Source: Chloroflexota bacterium
Lineage (GTDB): Bacteria > Chloroflexota > Anaerolineae > UBA4142 > SHND01
Length of the DNA stretch: 64,000 nt
Assembly (NCBI GenBank): GCA_029778615.1
Contig: JAKOPZ010000085.1
Span: 62,001 to 126,000 of the forward strand
Reading direction: 5' to 3'
Of the stretch, positions 7,364 through 15,913 are shown in pieces. Both the position numbers and the translations under genes were made by a program. Numbering within the stretch: position 1 is the stretch's first letter; the number at the start of each line of letters is the position of its first letter. The notes under the pieces were generated by a model. It had not been told where the DNA came from. It did no database searches and worked only from the letters and a program-made list of their open reading frames with translations.

Positions 7364-9799
7364 TTATTTCCCGTTCGCTTTGTTCATGGCATCGCACGCT
7401 TCTTTGACGCCATCAACCGCAGTTGATTTTCCTTCGATGACTTTGGTCACCATGTCGCCGAACGGGCTCCAAAAGTTTCCAAATTCTTTGGACTGCGGGC
7501 GTGGGAAACCTGCCGAACCTGCGTTTGCGAAAGCGGCAACGAGCGGGTCGCTTGCGGTCACATCATTGCGAACCGTCGGCGCACCGGCTACGTCCGCGTA
7601 AATCTTTTGCGCGTCCGTGCTCGTGAGCCACAGCGACAAGTTGAACGCGTTCGTCAATTTATCGCCGGTGGTGTTTGCATTGATGTACCAGCCGTCAATC
7701 CCGGAAAGCGGATTCGCCGCCCCTTTGGGACCGGCGGGCATGGGCACAACGCCCAGTTTATCGCCGAGGTCAGATTTGTAATCGCCGAGCACCCATGGAC
7801 CATTGATAATCATGTCCACTTGTCCTTGGCGGAACAACGTGTCGGCTTTGCCGCCATCGGTTTCAAATTGTGCGCCTGCGGCTTTGAGGTCAACGAGATA
7901 CTGCATCGCATCCGCCCAGCCGCCTTGGTCGGCAATACACTTGCCCGTGTCGTCCATAAGCTTGCCGCCGAACGCGCCGCTGAAACCAAAGTTGTGGTAC
8001 GCGTTTTGATTGAGGACGAGTTTTTTGCCGCTCTTGACAAGCGCCATCAAATCATCCGTTGTCTTGGGCGGTTCGGGAACGGTGGACTTGTTATAGTACA
8101 ACGCGACCGCTTTGACGATGACGGGCGTGCCGTAAATTTTTCCATCTACGGTGAGTCCCTCAATCGCGAGCGGGGTGTATTGACTTTTGTAATCCTTGAT
8201 CATGTCGTCCACCGGAGTGAGCAATCCCGCGCGGACTTCGTTGCCGAGATTGTCGTTCGGGACGGTGAACATGTCGGGACCGCCACCTGCGGCGGCTTCG
8301 GTTTCGTACTTGTTGAAAACTTGGTCGAACGGAATTTGGAGCACGTTGATGGTCGCGTTCGGATTCTTGGCTTTGACCATATCCAAAACTTGGCTCAACG
8401 CTTTTTCTTCCGCGCTGCCCGTGCCGTACGCATTCCAAATTGTCACTTCGCCCTTGACTTCGGGCAACGTCGTGGTGGTGGTTGTCGTGCCGCCCGCCGT
8501 CTTGTTGTTGGCTTTGTTCATTGCGTCGCACGCTTCTTTAACACCCTGCTCGGGCGTGGACTTGCCTTCAAGAACTTTGGTGACCATATCGCCGAACGGT
8601 CCCCAGTAATTGCCAAACTCGGCAGACTGCGGACGCGGGAAACCGGTCGAGCCCGCGAGCGCGAATTGATTCACGAGCGGGTCAGTCGCTTGCACGTCAC
8701 TGCGAACGGAAGGCGAACCCGCAACGTCCGCGTAAATCTTTTGCGCGTCCGCGCTGGTGAGCGCGAGCGCGAGTTTCACTGCTTCGGCTTTTTTCGCATC
8801 CGAAGCGTTCGCGTTCACATACCAACCATCAATACCGGACAATGGACCGGCTGCGCCGCCGGGACCTGCGGGCATCGGCACGACGCCGAGCGAGTTGCCG
8901 AGGTCAGATTTGTAATCGCCGAGCACCCACGGACCGTTGATAATCATGTCCACTTGCTTTTGGCGGAACAACGTATCGGCTTTGCCGCCGTCGGTTTCAA
9001 ATTGTGCGCCTGCGGCTTTGAGGTCGAGCAAGTACTGCATCGCTTGGGCGAAACCGCCTTGGTCGGCGATACACGTTCCGTTCGCGTCCATCAATTTACC
9101 GCCGAACGCGGGAAAGAAACCAAAGTTGTGATACGCGTTTTGATTGAGGACAAGTTTTTTACCGCTCTTGACGAGGTCTAAAAGTTCTTGGGTCGTCTTG
9201 GGCGGAGTGGGCACGGTGTCTTTGTTGTAATACAACGCGACGGCTTTGACGATGACCGGCACCGCGTAGATTTTTCCGTCAACGGTCACGCCTTGAACCG
9301 AAAGGGGCGTGTAGGCATCGAGTTTGCCTTTGAGCAAATCGTCGAGCGGGGCGAGCAAGCCCGCGCGGACTTCGTTGCCGAGATTGTCGTTTGGCGCAGT
9401 CCACATATCGGGACCACCGCCTGCCGCCGCTTCGGTTTCGTACTTGTTGAACAATTGGTCAAAGGGGACCTGAAGCACGTTGATTGTGGCATCGGGATTG
9501 TCCGCTTTGATTTTGTCAATGATTTGAGTGAGAGCTTTTTCTTCCGAGCTGCCTGTGCCGTACGCGTGCCACAGCGTCAACTCGCCGGTGATTTTTTCAC
9601 CGCCGGCGGAGGGCGCTGTTGTCGGCTGTGCGGTCGCCGTAGTCGCTTGGGGTGCTGCGGTTGGTTGGGGTGCCGCCGTCGGTTGGACGGGGGCAGTCGT
9701 CGGTGCGGGCGCGGGAGTTGCCGGGGTGCCGCACGCGACAGCAATCAGCGTGAGCGCAAGGACGAGCGCGCTCAACGCAAATAGTTTATTGAATTTCAT
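7364..9799 (-). CDS. Tandem-duplicated MalE-type solute-binding lipoprotein
   Basis: This 811-residue lipoprotein has its lipobox cysteine near residue 23 (LIAVAC) and a long Thr/Ala/Pro/Gln linker to about residue 69. Two full MalE-type binding modules follow, residues about 71-435 and 449-811, nearly identical over long stretches (FDQ.FNKYETEAAAGGGPDM, KKLVLNQNAYHNFGF, KADTLFRQ.QVDMIINGPW). A Thr-rich hinge joins them. Each half has the length of a complete binding protein, so this is a two-module receptor rather than two genes. GGAGGAG lies about 8 nt before the ATG. It is the first gene of the transporter operon and should capture malto-oligosaccharides or related glycans. The two copies may differ in ligand or give avidity; this is inference. 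Confidence 0.93.
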   Translation of the reverse strand: MKFNKLFALSALVLALTLIAVACGTPATPAPAPTTAPVQPTAAPQPTAAPQATTATAQPTTAPSAGGEKITGELTLWHAYGTGSSEEKALTQIIDKIKADNPDATINVLQVPFDQLFNKYETEAAAGGGPDMWTAPNDNLGNEVRAGLLAPLDDLLKGKLDAYTPLSVQGVTVDGKIYAVPVIVKAVALYYNKDTVPTPPKTTQELLDLVKSGKKLVLNQNAYHNFGFFPAFGGKLMDANGTCIADQGGFAQAMQYLLDLKAAGAQFETDGGKADTLFRQKQVDMIINGPWVLGDYKSDLGNSLGVVPMPAGPGGAAGPLSGIDGWYVNANASDAKKAEAVKLALALTSADAQKIYADVAGSPSVRSDVQATDPLVNQFALAGSTGFPRPQSAEFGNYWGPFGDMVTKVLEGKSTPEQGVKEACDAMNKANNKTAGGTTTTTTTLPEVKGEVTIWNAYGTGSAEEKALSQVLDMVKAKNPNATINVLQIPFDQVFNKYETEAAAGGGPDMFTVPNDNLGNEVRAGLLTPVDDMIKDYKSQYTPLAIEGLTVDGKIYGTPVIVKAVALYYNKSTVPEPPKTTDDLMALVKSGKKLVLNQNAYHNFGFSGAFGGKLMDDTGKCIADQGGWADAMQYLVDLKAAGAQFETDGGKADTLFRQGQVDMIINGPWVLGDYKSDLGDKLGVVPMPAGPKGAANPLSGIDGWYINANTTGDKLTNAFNLSLWLTSTDAQKIYADVAGAPTVRNDVTASDPLVAAFANAGSAGFPRPQSKEFGNFWSPFGDMVTKVIEGKSTAVDGVKEACDAMNKANGK
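7367..9589 (-). repeat. Intragenic tandem duplication (two ~1.1-kb copies)
   Basis: Copy A is about 8500-9589 and copy B about 7367-8455, both inside the binding-lipoprotein gene. Long DNA stretches are the same in both, for example around 7857-7892 and 8992-9030. Synonymous and conservative changes show that the duplication is not brand new. Confidence 0.88.
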
Positions 9800-9954
9800 C
9801 GTTCTTCTCCTCCAGAGAATTCGAAAATTAGAGTTTGCGGGCAGGGTCGCTCACCTCGCCGCGCAAATTGGCGTAAGTTAGTAGGTTGGGATTGTTTAAG
9901 CTACACCTCCTCGGAGTTGGAATGGCTTTGTCGTCGAAGCTTATCGGAACCGTA

Positions 9955-9991
9955 CGCAGAAAAAAACTCGCGAATGTCCCCTTCCGGATAG
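9955..9991 (-). promoter_or_regulatory. Conserved upstream motif, copy 1 (upstream of binding-lipoprotein gene)
   Basis: On the plus strand the sequence has AGAAAAAAACTCGCG, then ATGT, a C/T run and TTCCGGATAG. A very similar block occurs at 56607-56644, also upstream of a minus-strand gene for an exported protein. A regulatory role (protein site or leader RNA) is inferred from recurrence and position only. Confidence 0.45.
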
Positions 9992-10211
9992 GAAATTTGT
10001 CCTACCCAATTTGAGACGCGCGCGAGCCGAAATTGGAACTTGTTGCTCGCGCGAAATTTGCGCGAGATGGTAAATCGAAAAGATACAAACCTACGTGGAA
10101 AATCATGGGCATCAGCTCCGCTGCTGAATCACACGCTGCGCTGCCTGTCACTCGCGTTACGCACCGTAGGCGCGAGTTGAATGTATCATGCAAGTTAGCC
10201 GACAACACACC

Positions 10212-10267
10212 AAATACCCCACGTTGGCAATCCAGCAGCACAAAGCTGAATTGAGCGTGGGGTATTT
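10212..10267 (-). terminator. Long inverted repeat behind ssb, probable terminator
   Basis: Perfect 12-bp arms AAATACCCCACG (10212-10223) and CGTGGGGTATTT (10256-10267) lie 38 bp beyond the ssb stop. A smaller CAGC/GCTG stem is nested between them. The T run on the minus strand is short, so a palindromic repeat is an alternative. Confidence 0.6.
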
Positions 10268-10305
10268 TAGAATCATGCGGCAAATCTAGTCGCACTCGAA
10301 ATAAA

Positions 10306-10740
10306 TCAAAACGGCAATTCCTCTTCGCTCATTGAACCGGCTTCGGACGAAATGGGAGTGACCGCGCTCAAACTGCCGTTGTCGCTGCTCTCGCCTTTCG
10401 GGCTGAGGAAACGAACTGTAGTGGCGCGCACTTCAAACGATGCGCCATACGTTCCATCTTTGCGCTGATACACGCGCGGTCCGCCGGTTTTTTCATCCAC
10501 CACGAGGTCGCCTTCAATCAACACCTTGCGCCCTTTGGCGAGATATTGATTGCACGTCTCGGCTTGTTTGCCAAAGACGGAAACGCGAAACCACGCGGTT
10601 TCTTCTTTTAATTGTCCCGACGCATCCGTCCATTTGCGGCTGGTCGCAACAGACAATTGGGTAACTGCGGTGCCGTTGGGGGTATAGCGCATTTCGGGGT
10701 CGCGCCCCAAATTCCCAACGAGAACAAGTCTTTGATACAT
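10306..10740 (-). CDS. ssb: Single-stranded DNA-binding protein
   Basis: The protein has 144 residues and a complete OB-fold: MYQRLVLVGNLGRDPEMRYT at the start, the FRVSVFGKQAE strand, then YLAKGRKVLIEGDL. The tail ends in EEELPF, the acidic tip through which SSB recruits replication and repair proteins. A strong AAAGGAGG Shine-Dalgarno sequence precedes the ATG. It stands alone here, not in the common rpsF-ssb-rpsR cluster, so it may be one of several SSB paralogues in the genome. The linker between fold and tail is short. Confidence 0.95.
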   Translation of the reverse strand: MYQRLVLVGNLGRDPEMRYTPNGTAVTQLSVATSRKWTDASGQLKEETAWFRVSVFGKQAETCNQYLAKGRKVLIEGDLVVDEKTGGPRVYQRKDGTYGASFEVRATTVRFLSPKGESSDNGSLSAVTPISSEAGSMSEEELPF

Positions 10741-10940
10741 GTGTCCTCCTTTGGCGACGTTTGTGCCGCCACGACTCGATTGGGTAAAAAAAATTTATAC
10801 GCAAGATTATAACACCATACAAGCGCGTGTCAAACAATTTACGCGTGCGCGTTCTATATGCGCCGCTTGTCGCGCACGCGCAGAGTTCATGCGGTGTTAA
10901 TTAAAGTCCAGACATTTCGCGCGTAATCGCAATATTTTTG

Positions 10941-10946
10941 TATAAT
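10941..10946 (+). promoter_or_regulatory. -10 box (TATAAT) upstream of aldo/keto reductase
   Basis: A perfect TATAAT lies 49 bp before the ATG of the aldo/keto reductase. I cannot assign a convincing -35 at the normal distance. The same GTATAAT word recurs upstream of several plus-strand genes in the window. Confidence 0.55.
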
Positions 10947-10994
10947 GCATAGAACAGCAAACAGATTCAGACTTGCTCAAAGGAGCGGGCAAAA

Positions 10995-11972
10995 ATGAAC
11001 TATACCAATCTTGGTCATACCGGCTTGAAAGTCTCGCGGATTTGTCTCGGCATGATGTCGTACGGCAATCCGAAATGGCGCGAATGGGTGCTGCCCGAAG
11101 AAGATGCGCGCCCGTTTGTGAAACGCGCGCTGGAGATGGGCATCAACTTTTTCGATACGGCGAACGTTTATTCCGCCGGCGTGAGCGAAGAAATTACCGG
11201 GCGAGCGCTGCGCGACATGGCGGCGCGCGATGAGGTGGTCGTCGCCACCAAAGTTCACGGCAAAATGCGCGAAGACCCGAATGGACGCGGTTTGTCGCGC
11301 AAACATATTCTCGGTTCCATTGACGATTCACTGCGGCGTCTCGGTATGGACTATATAGATTTGTATCAAACACATCGTTGGGATTACGATACGCCGATTG
11401 AAGAAACGATGGAGGCGCTGCACGATGTGGTGAAAGCGGGCAAAGCGCGCTATATCGGCGCGTCGTCCATGTACGCGTGGCAGTTTGCCAAAGCGCAGTT
11501 CGTCGCCGAGAAAAACGGCTGGACGAAATTTATTTCCATGCAGAATCATTACAATCTCGTCTATCGCGAAGAAGAACGCGAAATGATTCCACTGTGCCGC
11601 GACTTGGGCGTCGGCATCATTCCGTGGTCGCCGCTTGCGCGCGGTTTTCTCGCCGGCAATCGCAGCAAACAAGATTGGGGCGAAACCACACGCGCCAAGA
11701 CGGACCCCTTCGCGCAAGACATGTATTATCGCGATACCGATTTTCAAGTGGTGGACCGCGTGGTCGAACTCGCCGCGCGGATGGGACACAAACCCGCGCA
11801 GCTCGCGCTCGCGTGGCTGCTCAACAAACAGGGCATTGATTCGCCCATTATCGGCGCGACGAAAATGTACCAACTCGAAGACGCCGAAATCGCGACCACT
11901 ATGAAACTCTCGCACGAAGAAATGAAATATCTGGAAGAGCCGTACGTACCGCATCCCATTTTGGGACATTGA
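10995..11972 (+). CDS. Aldo/keto reductase
   Basis: The protein has 325 residues and an (alpha/beta)8 aldo/keto reductase with the full catalytic tetrad: D54 (FFDTANVYS), Y59, K86 (VATKVHG) and H127 (YQTHRWD). The NADPH-binding end has IIPWSPLARGFLAG and SPIIGATK. It reduces a carbonyl, often a sugar aldehyde or ketone, with NAD(P)H in the cytosol. It reads like the YajO/Tas-type subgroup. AAAGGAG precedes the ATG. It is the first gene of a plus-strand run with a sugar isomerase-like protein, a Gfo/Idh/MocA oxidoreductase and an IlvD/Edd dehydratase, suggesting sugar or sugar-acid turnover; the substrate is not deducible. Confidence 0.93.
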   Translation: MNYTNLGHTGLKVSRICLGMMSYGNPKWREWVLPEEDARPFVKRALEMGINFFDTANVYSAGVSEEITGRALRDMAARDEVVVATKVHGKMREDPNGRGLSRKHILGSIDDSLRRLGMDYIDLYQTHRWDYDTPIEETMEALHDVVKAGKARYIGASSMYAWQFAKAQFVAEKNGWTKFISMQNHYNLVYREEEREMIPLCRDLGVGIIPWSPLARGFLAGNRSKQDWGETTRAKTDPFAQDMYYRDTDFQVVDRVVELAARMGHKPAQLALAWLLNKQGIDSPIIGATKMYQLEDAEIATTMKLSHEEMKYLEEPYVPHPILGH

Positions 11973-11973
11973 A

Positions 11974-12038
11974 GCAACAAGTAGTACGTAGCAGGTAGTA
12001 GGAAAACCTTGCTGCCTACTACTTGCTCCTTGCTACCT
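11974..12038. repeat. Word-repeat tract (GTAGCAGG/CTACTTGC), partly inverted
   Basis: Imperfect 7-8 bp words (AAGTAGT, ACGTAGC, AGGTAGT) are followed by their reverse complement (CTACTAC, TTGCTCC, TTGCTACC), forming a weak hairpin between two genes. It is one of at least fifteen tracts with this architecture in the window. Confidence 0.65.
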
Positions 12039-12043
12039 CATCC

Positions 12044-12946
12044 ATGCACATCGGTTTCCTCACCAATTGTTTACATCATCGCGCGCTGCCCGAAATTATC
12101 GAATGGGCAGGCGCGCACGGTTTTGCTTCGCTCGAACTCGCGTGTTGGCCCCGCGAAGCAAGTGCCGTTGACCCATCGCTCGATGTCGTGAATTTTTCAC
12201 AAGGCGATGCGGAAGAATTGAACGCGCTCGCGCAAAAACATCACATCACGTTCACCTGCTTGACGTATTGCCCGAATACGCTCGCGCACAATCCGGCGGA
12301 ACGCGACGCCAACCTCCAACATCTGTATCGCGTGCTCGACGCAGCGCATTTACTCGGCGTCAACACGATTTCCACCTTTGTCGGACGCGACGAAACAAAA
12401 ACGCAGCGCGAAACTTTGGACGCGATGGCGCAAGTGTTCCCGCCGCTGCTCGATTACGCGGCAGCGCGCAACATTCGCATCGCGATAGAAAATTGTCCGA
12501 TGCCCGGTTGGCAGTTCGAAGGGCTCGCGGGAAACGTCGCGTATGCGCCGGTGATTTGGGATGAAATGTTTGCGCGTCTGCCGCACGAAAATTTTGGATT
12601 GAATCTTGACCCGTCGCATCTCGTGTGGCTCGGCGTCAACTATTACGACATGGTGCCGCGATACGCGTCGCGCATTTTCCACACGCACGCCAAAGACACG
12701 GAAATTTACGCTGACCAACGCGCGTACCACTCGATTCTCAATTCCGGTTGGGATACGTGGTGGACATATCGTTTGCCCGGCAAAGGCGAAATTGATTGGA
12801 AGCGATGGGCAAACGTGTTGCGCGCGAACGGTTACGATGGCGCCTTGTCCATCGAACACGAAGACCCCGATTACGAACACACGGAAGAGTTGGTCAAAGA
12901 AGGTTTGCTGCTCGGCAAGAAAAATCTAATGGAGGCAATCGCGTAG
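12044..12946 (+). CDS. TIM-barrel sugar phosphate isomerase/epimerase family protein
   Basis: With the start at the ATG of MHIGFLTN this has 300 residues; an in-frame ATG 21 bp upstream lies beside the repeat tract and is less likely. It is a xylose-isomerase-like (AP endonuclease 2 fold) barrel: EWAGAHGFASLELACWP, NTISTFVGRD, IAIENCPM (metal-ligand Glu), LNLDPSHLVW (Asp/His ligands), RIFHTHAKD and the last-strand Glu in ALSIEHEDPD. Such enzymes epimerise or isomerise sugars or inositols with a divalent metal. Its stop codon lies in the palindrome at 12943-12997, and a Gfo/Idh/MocA dehydrogenase follows, a common pairing in sugar and inositol catabolism. Confidence 0.88.
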   Translation: MHIGFLTNCLHHRALPEIIEWAGAHGFASLELACWPREASAVDPSLDVVNFSQGDAEELNALAQKHHITFTCLTYCPNTLAHNPAERDANLQHLYRVLDAAHLLGVNTISTFVGRDETKTQRETLDAMAQVFPPLLDYAAARNIRIAIENCPMPGWQFEGLAGNVAYAPVIWDEMFARLPHENFGLNLDPSHLVWLGVNYYDMVPRYASRIFHTHAKDTEIYADQRAYHSILNSGWDTWWTYRLPGKGEIDWKRWANVLRANGYDGALSIEHEDPDYEHTEELVKEGLLLGKKNLMEAIA

Positions 12947-12997
12947 GGGCAAAGCATTGACACGCGCCGACGACGGCGCACAATGCTTTGCCCCTAC
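12943..12997. repeat. 55-bp nested palindrome between isomerase and dehydrogenase genes
   Basis: Perfect 16-bp arms GTAGGGGCAAAGCATT (12943-12958) and AATGCTTTGCCCCTAC (12982-12997) enclose a second perfect stem GCGCCG/CGGCGC. Its first bases provide the TAG stop of the upstream gene. It has the form of a non-autonomous palindromic (REP/MITE-like) element, but could also act as an RNA hairpin inside the operon. Confidence 0.8.
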
Positions 12998-13004
12998 CTA
13001 TATC

Positions 13005-14021
13005 GTGGATAAAGTCCGCACAATTATCATCGGCACAGGCGGCATGGCGCGCTTTCACATCGAGATGATGTTGAAACAACAAATGACCACTGAAATCGTC
13101 GCCCTGTGCGACCCCTCGCAACAGCAACTGGAACTGGCATCCAAATTGTTTGAAAAAGCGGGAGTGCCCCTGCCCGCAACCGGTCCGCAGCTCGAACCAC
13201 TGTTGAAAGAATTTCAAGGCGAACTCGACGCGGCGTTGATTGTGACACCGCACGCGTTTCATTTGAAACAAGCGACCGCCTGTCTGGAAAGCGGGCTCGA
13301 TGTTTTATTGGAAAAACCGATGGTGATGAATGCGCGCGAGGCGCGTAAACTCATCAAGACGACGAAACAAACCGGCAAGCTGCTCGTCGTCGCCTTTCCC
13401 GGTTCGCTGTCGCCGCAAATCCGCGAAGCGAAAAAGATTTTGCGCGAGGGAAAGATTGGCGTCGTGCAAAGTGTGAACGGGTTCGTGTGGCAGAATTGGA
13501 AAACGAACACGGCGAACACGTGGCGACAAATGCCGAAACTTGCCGGCGGCGGCTTTTTATTCGACACGGGCGCGCATCTTTTGAATACCACATGCGATTT
13601 GGTGGGCGAAGATTTTGTCGAGGTTGCCGCGTGGCTCGACCCGCGCGGCGCGCCCGTTGACATTATCGGAACGGTGATGGCAAAAACGAAATCGGGTGTG
13701 TATGTGACAATGCACGGCTGCGGCGACGCGTTTCCCACATGGGCATCCGAAATCATTGTCGTGGGAAATGGCGGACTCGTACGCACAGGCATTTGGGGCG
13801 AACGCTTGCAGGTGCAAATCGGTAAAGCGCGCGGCTTTTCATTTCAACCGCGTACCGTCAAACTCCCGCCCTCGCTCGGAGTCTGGGAACAATTTCTCGA
13901 TGTCCGCGACGGCAAAATGGAAAATCCGTGTCCCCCGGAAGTGGGTTTGCGAATGGCAAAATTATGGGACGCGATCAATGAATCGGCAAGTCAAGGTGGC
14001 AAACCGGTGAAAACAAGCTAA
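13005..14021 (+). CDS. Gfo/Idh/MocA family oxidoreductase
   Basis: The GTG at 13005 gives 338 residues beginning DKVRTIIIGTGGMARFH, the N-terminal Rossmann dinucleotide-binding motif. A TTG start further upstream would be translated from the palindrome at 12943-12997 and is rejected. The family hallmark LLEKPMVMN appears near residue 107, followed by the C-terminal alpha/beta substrate domain with GGGFLFDTGAHLLN. These enzymes oxidise or reduce sugars, inositols or their acids with NAD(P). No good Shine-Dalgarno sequence is seen, so coupling or leaderless initiation is possible. Substrate unknown. Confidence 0.88.
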   Translation: MDKVRTIIIGTGGMARFHIEMMLKQQMTTEIVALCDPSQQQLELASKLFEKAGVPLPATGPQLEPLLKEFQGELDAALIVTPHAFHLKQATACLESGLDVLLEKPMVMNAREARKLIKTTKQTGKLLVVAFPGSLSPQIREAKKILREGKIGVVQSVNGFVWQNWKTNTANTWRQMPKLAGGGFLFDTGAHLLNTTCDLVGEDFVEVAAWLDPRGAPVDIIGTVMAKTKSGVYVTMHGCGDAFPTWASEIIVVGNGGLVRTGIWGERLQVQIGKARGFSFQPRTVKLPPSLGVWEQFLDVRDGKMENPCPPEVGLRMAKLWDAINESASQGGKPVKTS

Positions 14022-14027
14022 AAATCC

Positions 14028-14085
14028 AAAGTAAAAAGCTAAAAGTGAAAATTGAAATCACTTTGAGCTTTTAGCTTTTTACTTT
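14028..14085. repeat. Inverted word repeat upstream of the IlvD/Edd gene
   Basis: Perfect 18-bp arms, AAAGTAAAAAGCTAAAAG (14028-14045) and its complement (14068-14085), are built from the 7-8 bp words AAAAGTA, AAAAGCT and AAAAGTG. The structure ends 7 bp before the ATG of the dehydratase, so it may influence its translation. Confidence 0.75.
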
Positions 14086-14092
14086 TTACTTT

Positions 14093-15766
14093 ATGAACAA
14101 CGACACTCGCTCCCGTTCTCGCATTCTTCTCGACGGTGTAAATCGCACCGCTGCGCGCGCGTTTTTTCACGGCGCAGGTTATACCAACGACGATTTACAA
14201 AAACCGCTCATCGGCGTCGCCGTGCCGTATGCGGAAATGACGTGCAATTTGCATTTGCGCGATTTGGCGCAACACATCAAACAAGGCATCCGCGAAGCAG
14301 GTGGCACGCCGTTTGAATTCAACACCGTCTCGGCGCATGATGGCATCACGATGGGCACGGAAGGTATGAAGACATCGCTTATCAGCCGCGACCTCATCAC
14401 CGATTCGATTGAATTGATGACGCGCGCGTATTATTTTGACGCGCTCGTGTGTCTCGTCGGCTGCGACAAGACGATTCCTGCGGGCGGCATGGCGCTCGCG
14501 CGTTTGAACATTCCCGGCGTCGTGTTGTATGGCGGCACAATTATGCCCGGTCATTGGCGCGGCAAGGATTACGCGGTCGGTTCGATTTATGAAGCGATTG
14601 GAATGGTGTCGGCAGGCAGAATGACGGAACAAGAATTGTACGAATTCGAACAAGTCGTTTGCCCGGGACCCGGCGCGTGCGGCGGACAATACACCGCGAA
14701 CACGATGGCGACAGTGATGGAAATTATCGGACTCTCACCGTTCGGCGCGAATGGCGTGCCTGCCGTTGACCCGCGCAAAAAAGAGGTCGCGCGCAATGTC
14801 GGCGCGTTGGTGATGGAAACGCTCCAACGCGATATTCGTCCGCGTGACATTCTCACGCGCGCCGCGTTTGACAACGCGATTGCGTGTGTGGCAATGACCG
14901 GCGGCTCGACGAACGCGGTGCTGCATTTGCTCGCACTCGCGCGCGAAGCCGAAGTTCCTTTGGACATTGACGCTTTCGACCCCATCAGCGCGCGCACGCC
15001 TTTGATGGCAGACCTCGTTCCCGGCGGACAATACACCGCCGTCGAAGTGGACCGCGCCGGTGGCATTCCCGTGATTGCAAAACGTTTGCTCGACGGCGGT
15101 TACGTGCAAGGGGAAACGCTCACCGTTACGGGCAACACGTACGCGCAAGAGGCAAACAAAGCGCATGAAGTCGCTGGGCAAGTTGTAATTCGTCCGTTGA
15201 ACAATCCACTCAAAGCAACGGGCGGTCTCGTGATTCTCAAAGGCAATCTCGCGCCCGACGGCTGTGTGACCAAAGTCGCGGGACACGAGCGTCCGTATCA
15301 TCGCGGCCCCGCGCGCGTTTTCAATCGTGAAGAAGACGCGATGGACGCGGTGACGGATGGAAAAATTAAAGCAGGCGATGTGGTGGTAATTCGTTACGAA
15401 GGACCGCGCGGCGGACCGGGCATGCGCGAAATGTTGGGCGTCACCGCCGCGATTGTGGGACAAGGTTTAGGCGAAGACGTTGCGCTCATCACCGACGGAC
15501 GTTTCAGCGGCGCGACACGCGGCTTGATGCTCGGACACATTGCGCCCGAAGCATTTGTCGGCGGACCATTAGCCATCGTGCAAGAAGGCGATACGATTGT
15601 GATTGATGTGGACAGGCGCGAATTGAATGTGGAACTCTCGGAAGAGGAAATTCAAAAACGCTTGAACGCGTGGAGCGCGCCGCCGCCGCGTTACACGCAT
15701 GGGGTAATGGCACGCTACGCGGCAATGGTGACGCAAGCGAATGAAGGCGCGGTGTTGAAACCGTAA
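14093..15766 (+). CDS. ilvD: Dihydroxy-acid dehydratase / IlvD-Edd family dehydratase
   Basis: The protein has 557 residues, normal for IlvD. Three cluster cysteines are present at C51 (MTCNLHL), C124 (GCDKT) and C196 (GACGGQYTANTMA), the pattern of [2Fe-2S] dehydratases. FDNAIACVAMTGGSTNAVLHL and the C-terminal ITDGRFSGATRG are family signatures. IlvD converts 2,3-dihydroxy-3-methyl acids to 2-keto acids in valine, isoleucine and leucine synthesis. Sugar-acid dehydratases share the fold, and the neighbours (aldo/keto reductase, sugar isomerase, Gfo/Idh/MocA) make a sugar-acid role a real alternative. No other branched-chain amino-acid gene is nearby. Confidence 0.88.
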   Translation: MNNDTRSRSRILLDGVNRTAARAFFHGAGYTNDDLQKPLIGVAVPYAEMTCNLHLRDLAQHIKQGIREAGGTPFEFNTVSAHDGITMGTEGMKTSLISRDLITDSIELMTRAYYFDALVCLVGCDKTIPAGGMALARLNIPGVVLYGGTIMPGHWRGKDYAVGSIYEAIGMVSAGRMTEQELYEFEQVVCPGPGACGGQYTANTMATVMEIIGLSPFGANGVPAVDPRKKEVARNVGALVMETLQRDIRPRDILTRAAFDNAIACVAMTGGSTNAVLHLLALAREAEVPLDIDAFDPISARTPLMADLVPGGQYTAVEVDRAGGIPVIAKRLLDGGYVQGETLTVTGNTYAQEANKAHEVAGQVVIRPLNNPLKATGGLVILKGNLAPDGCVTKVAGHERPYHRGPARVFNREEDAMDAVTDGKIKAGDVVVIRYEGPRGGPGMREMLGVTAAIVGQGLGEDVALITDGRFSGATRGLMLGHIAPEAFVGGPLAIVQEGDTIVIDVDRRELNVELSEEEIQKRLNAWSAPPPRYTHGVMARYAAMVTQANEGAVLKP

Positions 15767-15777
15767 GAAAAAAAAAG

Positions 15778-15811
15778 GAAACGGGCGCTGGACATTGCGG
15801 CGCCCGTTTTT
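15778..15811 (+). terminator. Intrinsic terminator after the IlvD/Edd gene
   Basis: The stem AAAACGGGCGC (15778-15788) and GCGCCCGTTTT (15800-15810) is followed by further T, 12 bp beyond the stop codon. Confidence 0.9.
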
Positions 15812-15913
15812 GATTGCATTACCATATCCCCCTCTTGTCCCATCCTTCAAGCACCATTTTTGCGCTATAGTTTTCACTACAACGAATTCTCTTTTGCCGC
15901 GCGGAGGAAACCG

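Larger units (their letters stand above)
9800..10305. other. 506-bp intergenic region upstream of the transporter operon
   Basis: I see no convincing gene here. An open frame on the minus strand (10002-10295) has no homologue I recognise and crosses the palindrome at 10212-10267. The region holds the conserved motif at 9955-9991, an inverted repeat ACTCGCG/CGCGAGT (10150-10177) and the terminator-like stem behind ssb. The operon promoter should lie between about 9830 and 9990, but no clear -10/-35 pair stands out. Confidence 0.6.

Noticed and set aside
7607-9181. Long plus-strand open frame (524 codons) opposite the binding-lipoprotein gene
   Set aside because: It is an antisense shadow. The Arg/Val/Phe-rich product has no domain, and its internal repetition only mirrors the duplicated gene on the other strand.
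943-9799. An ABC ATPase gene for the sugar transporter
   Set aside because: I looked for Walker A and LSGGQ motifs in this stretch on both strands and found none; the ATPase must be elsewhere.
10002-10295. 97-codon minus-strand open frame between ssb and the transporter operon
   Set aside because: It crosses the long palindrome behind ssb, has no homologue I recognise and no ribosome site.
12957-13004. Upstream TTG start for the Gfo/Idh/MocA gene
   Set aside because: These codons lie in the palindromic element at 12943-12997; the Rossmann fold starts right after the GTG at 13005.
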